From contig NZ_FWXV01000018.1 in assembly GCF_900176515.1 (NCBI RefSeq), positions 1-64,000 of the forward strand: 64,000 nucleotides of DNA, written 5' to 3'. A program made the position numbers and the translations under genes. This DNA comes from Kibdelosporangium aridum. Its GTDB lineage: Bacteria; Actinomycetota; Actinomycetes; Mycobacteriales; Pseudonocardiaceae. Under the pieces are notes generated by a model that saw only the letters and a list, made by a program, of their open reading frames with translations, was not told the origin of the DNA and made no database searches. Shown piece after piece: positions 62,707-64,000 of the stretch. Position 1 is the stretch's first letter, and every line of letters starts with the position of its first letter.

Positions 62707-63819
62707 ATGAGCGACTACGTGGCCGCTGCGAGCTGGTACGGCCAGCACGACGCTGCGATCCTGCTCAAGGACGGGACGAAGGTGCTCGTCGCGGGCGGCG
62801 CTGACGGCTCGGGTGCGAGCGTGCAGCAGAGCGCGGTGTACGACTTCGCAATCGACAAGTGGTCCGAGCCGGCGTCGCTCGGTACGGCACGGCAGTTGCA
62901 CGCCATGGCCTTGCTGCCGGACGGCAAAGTCCTGATCACCGGCGGGATCAGCGCGCCTGGGAGGCCCGCGCTGGACACGGCCGAGATCTTCGACCCGGAG
63001 AAGAACACCTGGACCGCGGTGGACAACAAGATGTCGACCGGCCGGTGGGGCCACAGCGCGGTAGCGCTGGACGGTGGCCAGATCCTGATCGCGGGCGGCA
63101 GCAGGATCCGGTCGACCGGCTCGGTCACGGCGCTGCGTTCAGCCGAACTGTTCAACCCGACGGACAAGACGTGGGCGCCGACGAAGAACGAGATGACCGA
63201 CGCCCGCACCGGCCATGTCGCCGTCGCGTTGCAGGAAGGCAAGAAGGTTCTTGTCTGCGGCGGCACTTCGCCTGTCGGCACGGCCAATGACCCCGCGTTG
63301 GCGTTCTGCGAGGTTTACGACACCGCGGCGAAGACCTGGACGCCGACCGGCAGCATGCGCTACCCCCGCAGCGGTCACACAGCGACAGCGCTGTCCGCGA
63401 CCACAGTTCTGGTCGCGGGCGGCCGCGCGCCGGGTGCCCCTGGCGACGGCAGCTACGACCCGTTCGCCCGCAGCACCGCCGAAGTGTTCGACCTGAACAC
63501 GTCGAACGGAACCTGGCGGGACGTCGGCCCGATGCCGGCCGGTCGGGCACTGCATCGCGCGGTTTCGTTGGGGGCAGGGAAGGTTCTGCTCATCGGCGGG
63601 ACCGATGACGTCTCCAACGAAGCCGGATTCCGCAGCGTGCTGCAGTACGAGAACGGCGCGTGGTCCAAGCCGGCCGGCTTGGCTGAGGGGCGTTGGGCTT
63701 TCGCCGCGGCGGCTTCCGGCGCGAAGGTGATCGTGGCGGGCGGGGTGGCTCGCACCGGGCTGGCCGCGGCGGATCAGAAGACCGAACTGACCAAGACGGC
63801 GGAACGGATCGGGTCGTGA
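62707..63819 (+). CDS. Stand-alone Kelch-repeat protein
   Basis: A 370-residue protein made of about six Kelch repeats (AVYDFAIDKWSEPASLGTAR, HAMALLPDGKVLITGG, EIFDPEKNTWT, HSAVALDGGQILIAGG), predicted to form one beta-propeller. It is a paralogue of the C-terminal part of the preceding giant protein, so the propeller was probably duplicated in place. ATG 62707 has GAAAGG upstream. No signal peptide. Its stop overlaps the next start (GTGA). Confidence 0.85.
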   Translation: MSDYVAAASWYGQHDAAILLKDGTKVLVAGGADGSGASVQQSAVYDFAIDKWSEPASLGTARQLHAMALLPDGKVLITGGISAPGRPALDTAEIFDPEKNTWTAVDNKMSTGRWGHSAVALDGGQILIAGGSRIRSTGSVTALRSAELFNPTDKTWAPTKNEMTDARTGHVAVALQEGKKVLVCGGTSPVGTANDPALAFCEVYDTAAKTWTPTGSMRYPRSGHTATALSATTVLVAGGRAPGAPGDGSYDPFARSTAEVFDLNTSNGTWRDVGPMPAGRALHRAVSLGAGKVLLIGGTDDVSNEAGFRSVLQYENGAWSKPAGLAEGRWAFAAAASGAKVIVAGGVARTGLAAADQKTELTKTAERIGS

Positions 63820-64000
63820 GCGACGGCGCCTACTCCTTCCTGCCCTGGCTGCGGACCGGCCTGTCGACCAAGATCGGCGATCGGGACCCTGGTACGGACC
63901 TGCGCGCCAGCATCCTGGTGCAGCTGGAACTGATCGGCGAGACGGCAAGCCGTCCGGTCGACGAGCCCATCCAGCTCTACGGTCCCAGTGACGTGATCGG
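63816..64000 (+). CDS. Start of an unassigned protein, cut by window end
   Basis: The first 61 residues (YSFLPWLRTGLSTKIGDRDP, then SILVQLELIGE and PIQLYGPSDVIG) look like the N-terminus of proteins that accompany DUF6603 genes in some actinobacteria and myxobacteria; this is recalled, not checked. The GTG overlaps the Kelch gene stop by 4 nt, making it the fourth coupled gene. The remainder is outside the window. Confidence 0.65.
   Translation, partial: MSDGAYSFLPWLRTGLSTKIGDRDPGTDLRASILVQLELIGETASRPVDEPIQLYGPSDVI

Overview
The window is high-GC DNA from a filamentous actinomycete. Gene style (an AfsR-type SARP regulator, secreted wall hydrolases, a large NRPS/PKS operon, GTG starts and many ATGA stop/start overlaps) suggests Pseudonocardiales such as Kibdelosporangium, Amycolatopsis or Lentzea. 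The genus is an inference; no rRNA or other marker is present.

Layout. 1-5.6 kb: end of a proline iminopeptidase, an NTF2-like protein, a DUF1684 protein and a strongly decayed sulfur locus (fragments of a TauE/SafE permease, an MBL/rhodanese protein and an FAD oxidoreductase) next to an intact XRE-cupin regulator. TetR and GH18 chitinase remnants and a lipoprotein follow. 5.7-12.7 kb: a SARP-NB-ARC-TPR regulator and three secreted proteins that each carry seven copies of a ~36-residue propeller-like repeat, alone, fused to a GH19/lysozyme-like domain, or fused to a CHAP domain. 12.7-16.4 kb: a tight minus-strand operon for a 70-residue six-Cys peptide with MauE-like and MauD-like redox proteins, an ABC exporter and an S26 peptidase. 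This is the best candidate here for an undescribed system.

17-28 kb: a lipoprotein, an ethylene-forming enzyme homologue, a CocE-type hydrolase, an SDR, an aldo/keto reductase with a divergent AraC regulator, hydrolase and transposase remnants, a secreted trypsin-fold protein lacking catalytic His and Ser, a small secreted protein and a dihydroorotase/allantoinase-like amidohydrolase.

28.2-54.3 kb: a nonribosomal peptide/polyketide cluster. Two plus-strand genes (a BBE-type flavin oxidase and a truncated AsnRS-like enzyme) converge on a ten-gene minus-strand operon: NRPS (A-T-C), SyrP-like Asp hydroxylase, NRPS (A for Asp-T), KS-degenerate AT-T-C, NRPS (A-T-E-E), two ABC exporters, MbtH, P450 and NRPS (A-T-C). 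Three of the NRPS proteins begin with only the C-terminal lobe of a condensation domain. No thioesterase is visible. The product should contain beta-hydroxyaspartate, a D-residue and possibly one ketide unit; this is inference from domains.

55.6-64 kb: a translationally coupled plus-strand set of unknown role: an M64-like metallopeptidase, a 1512-residue DUF6603-Kelch protein, a stand-alone Kelch protein and the start of a further protein cut by the window edge.
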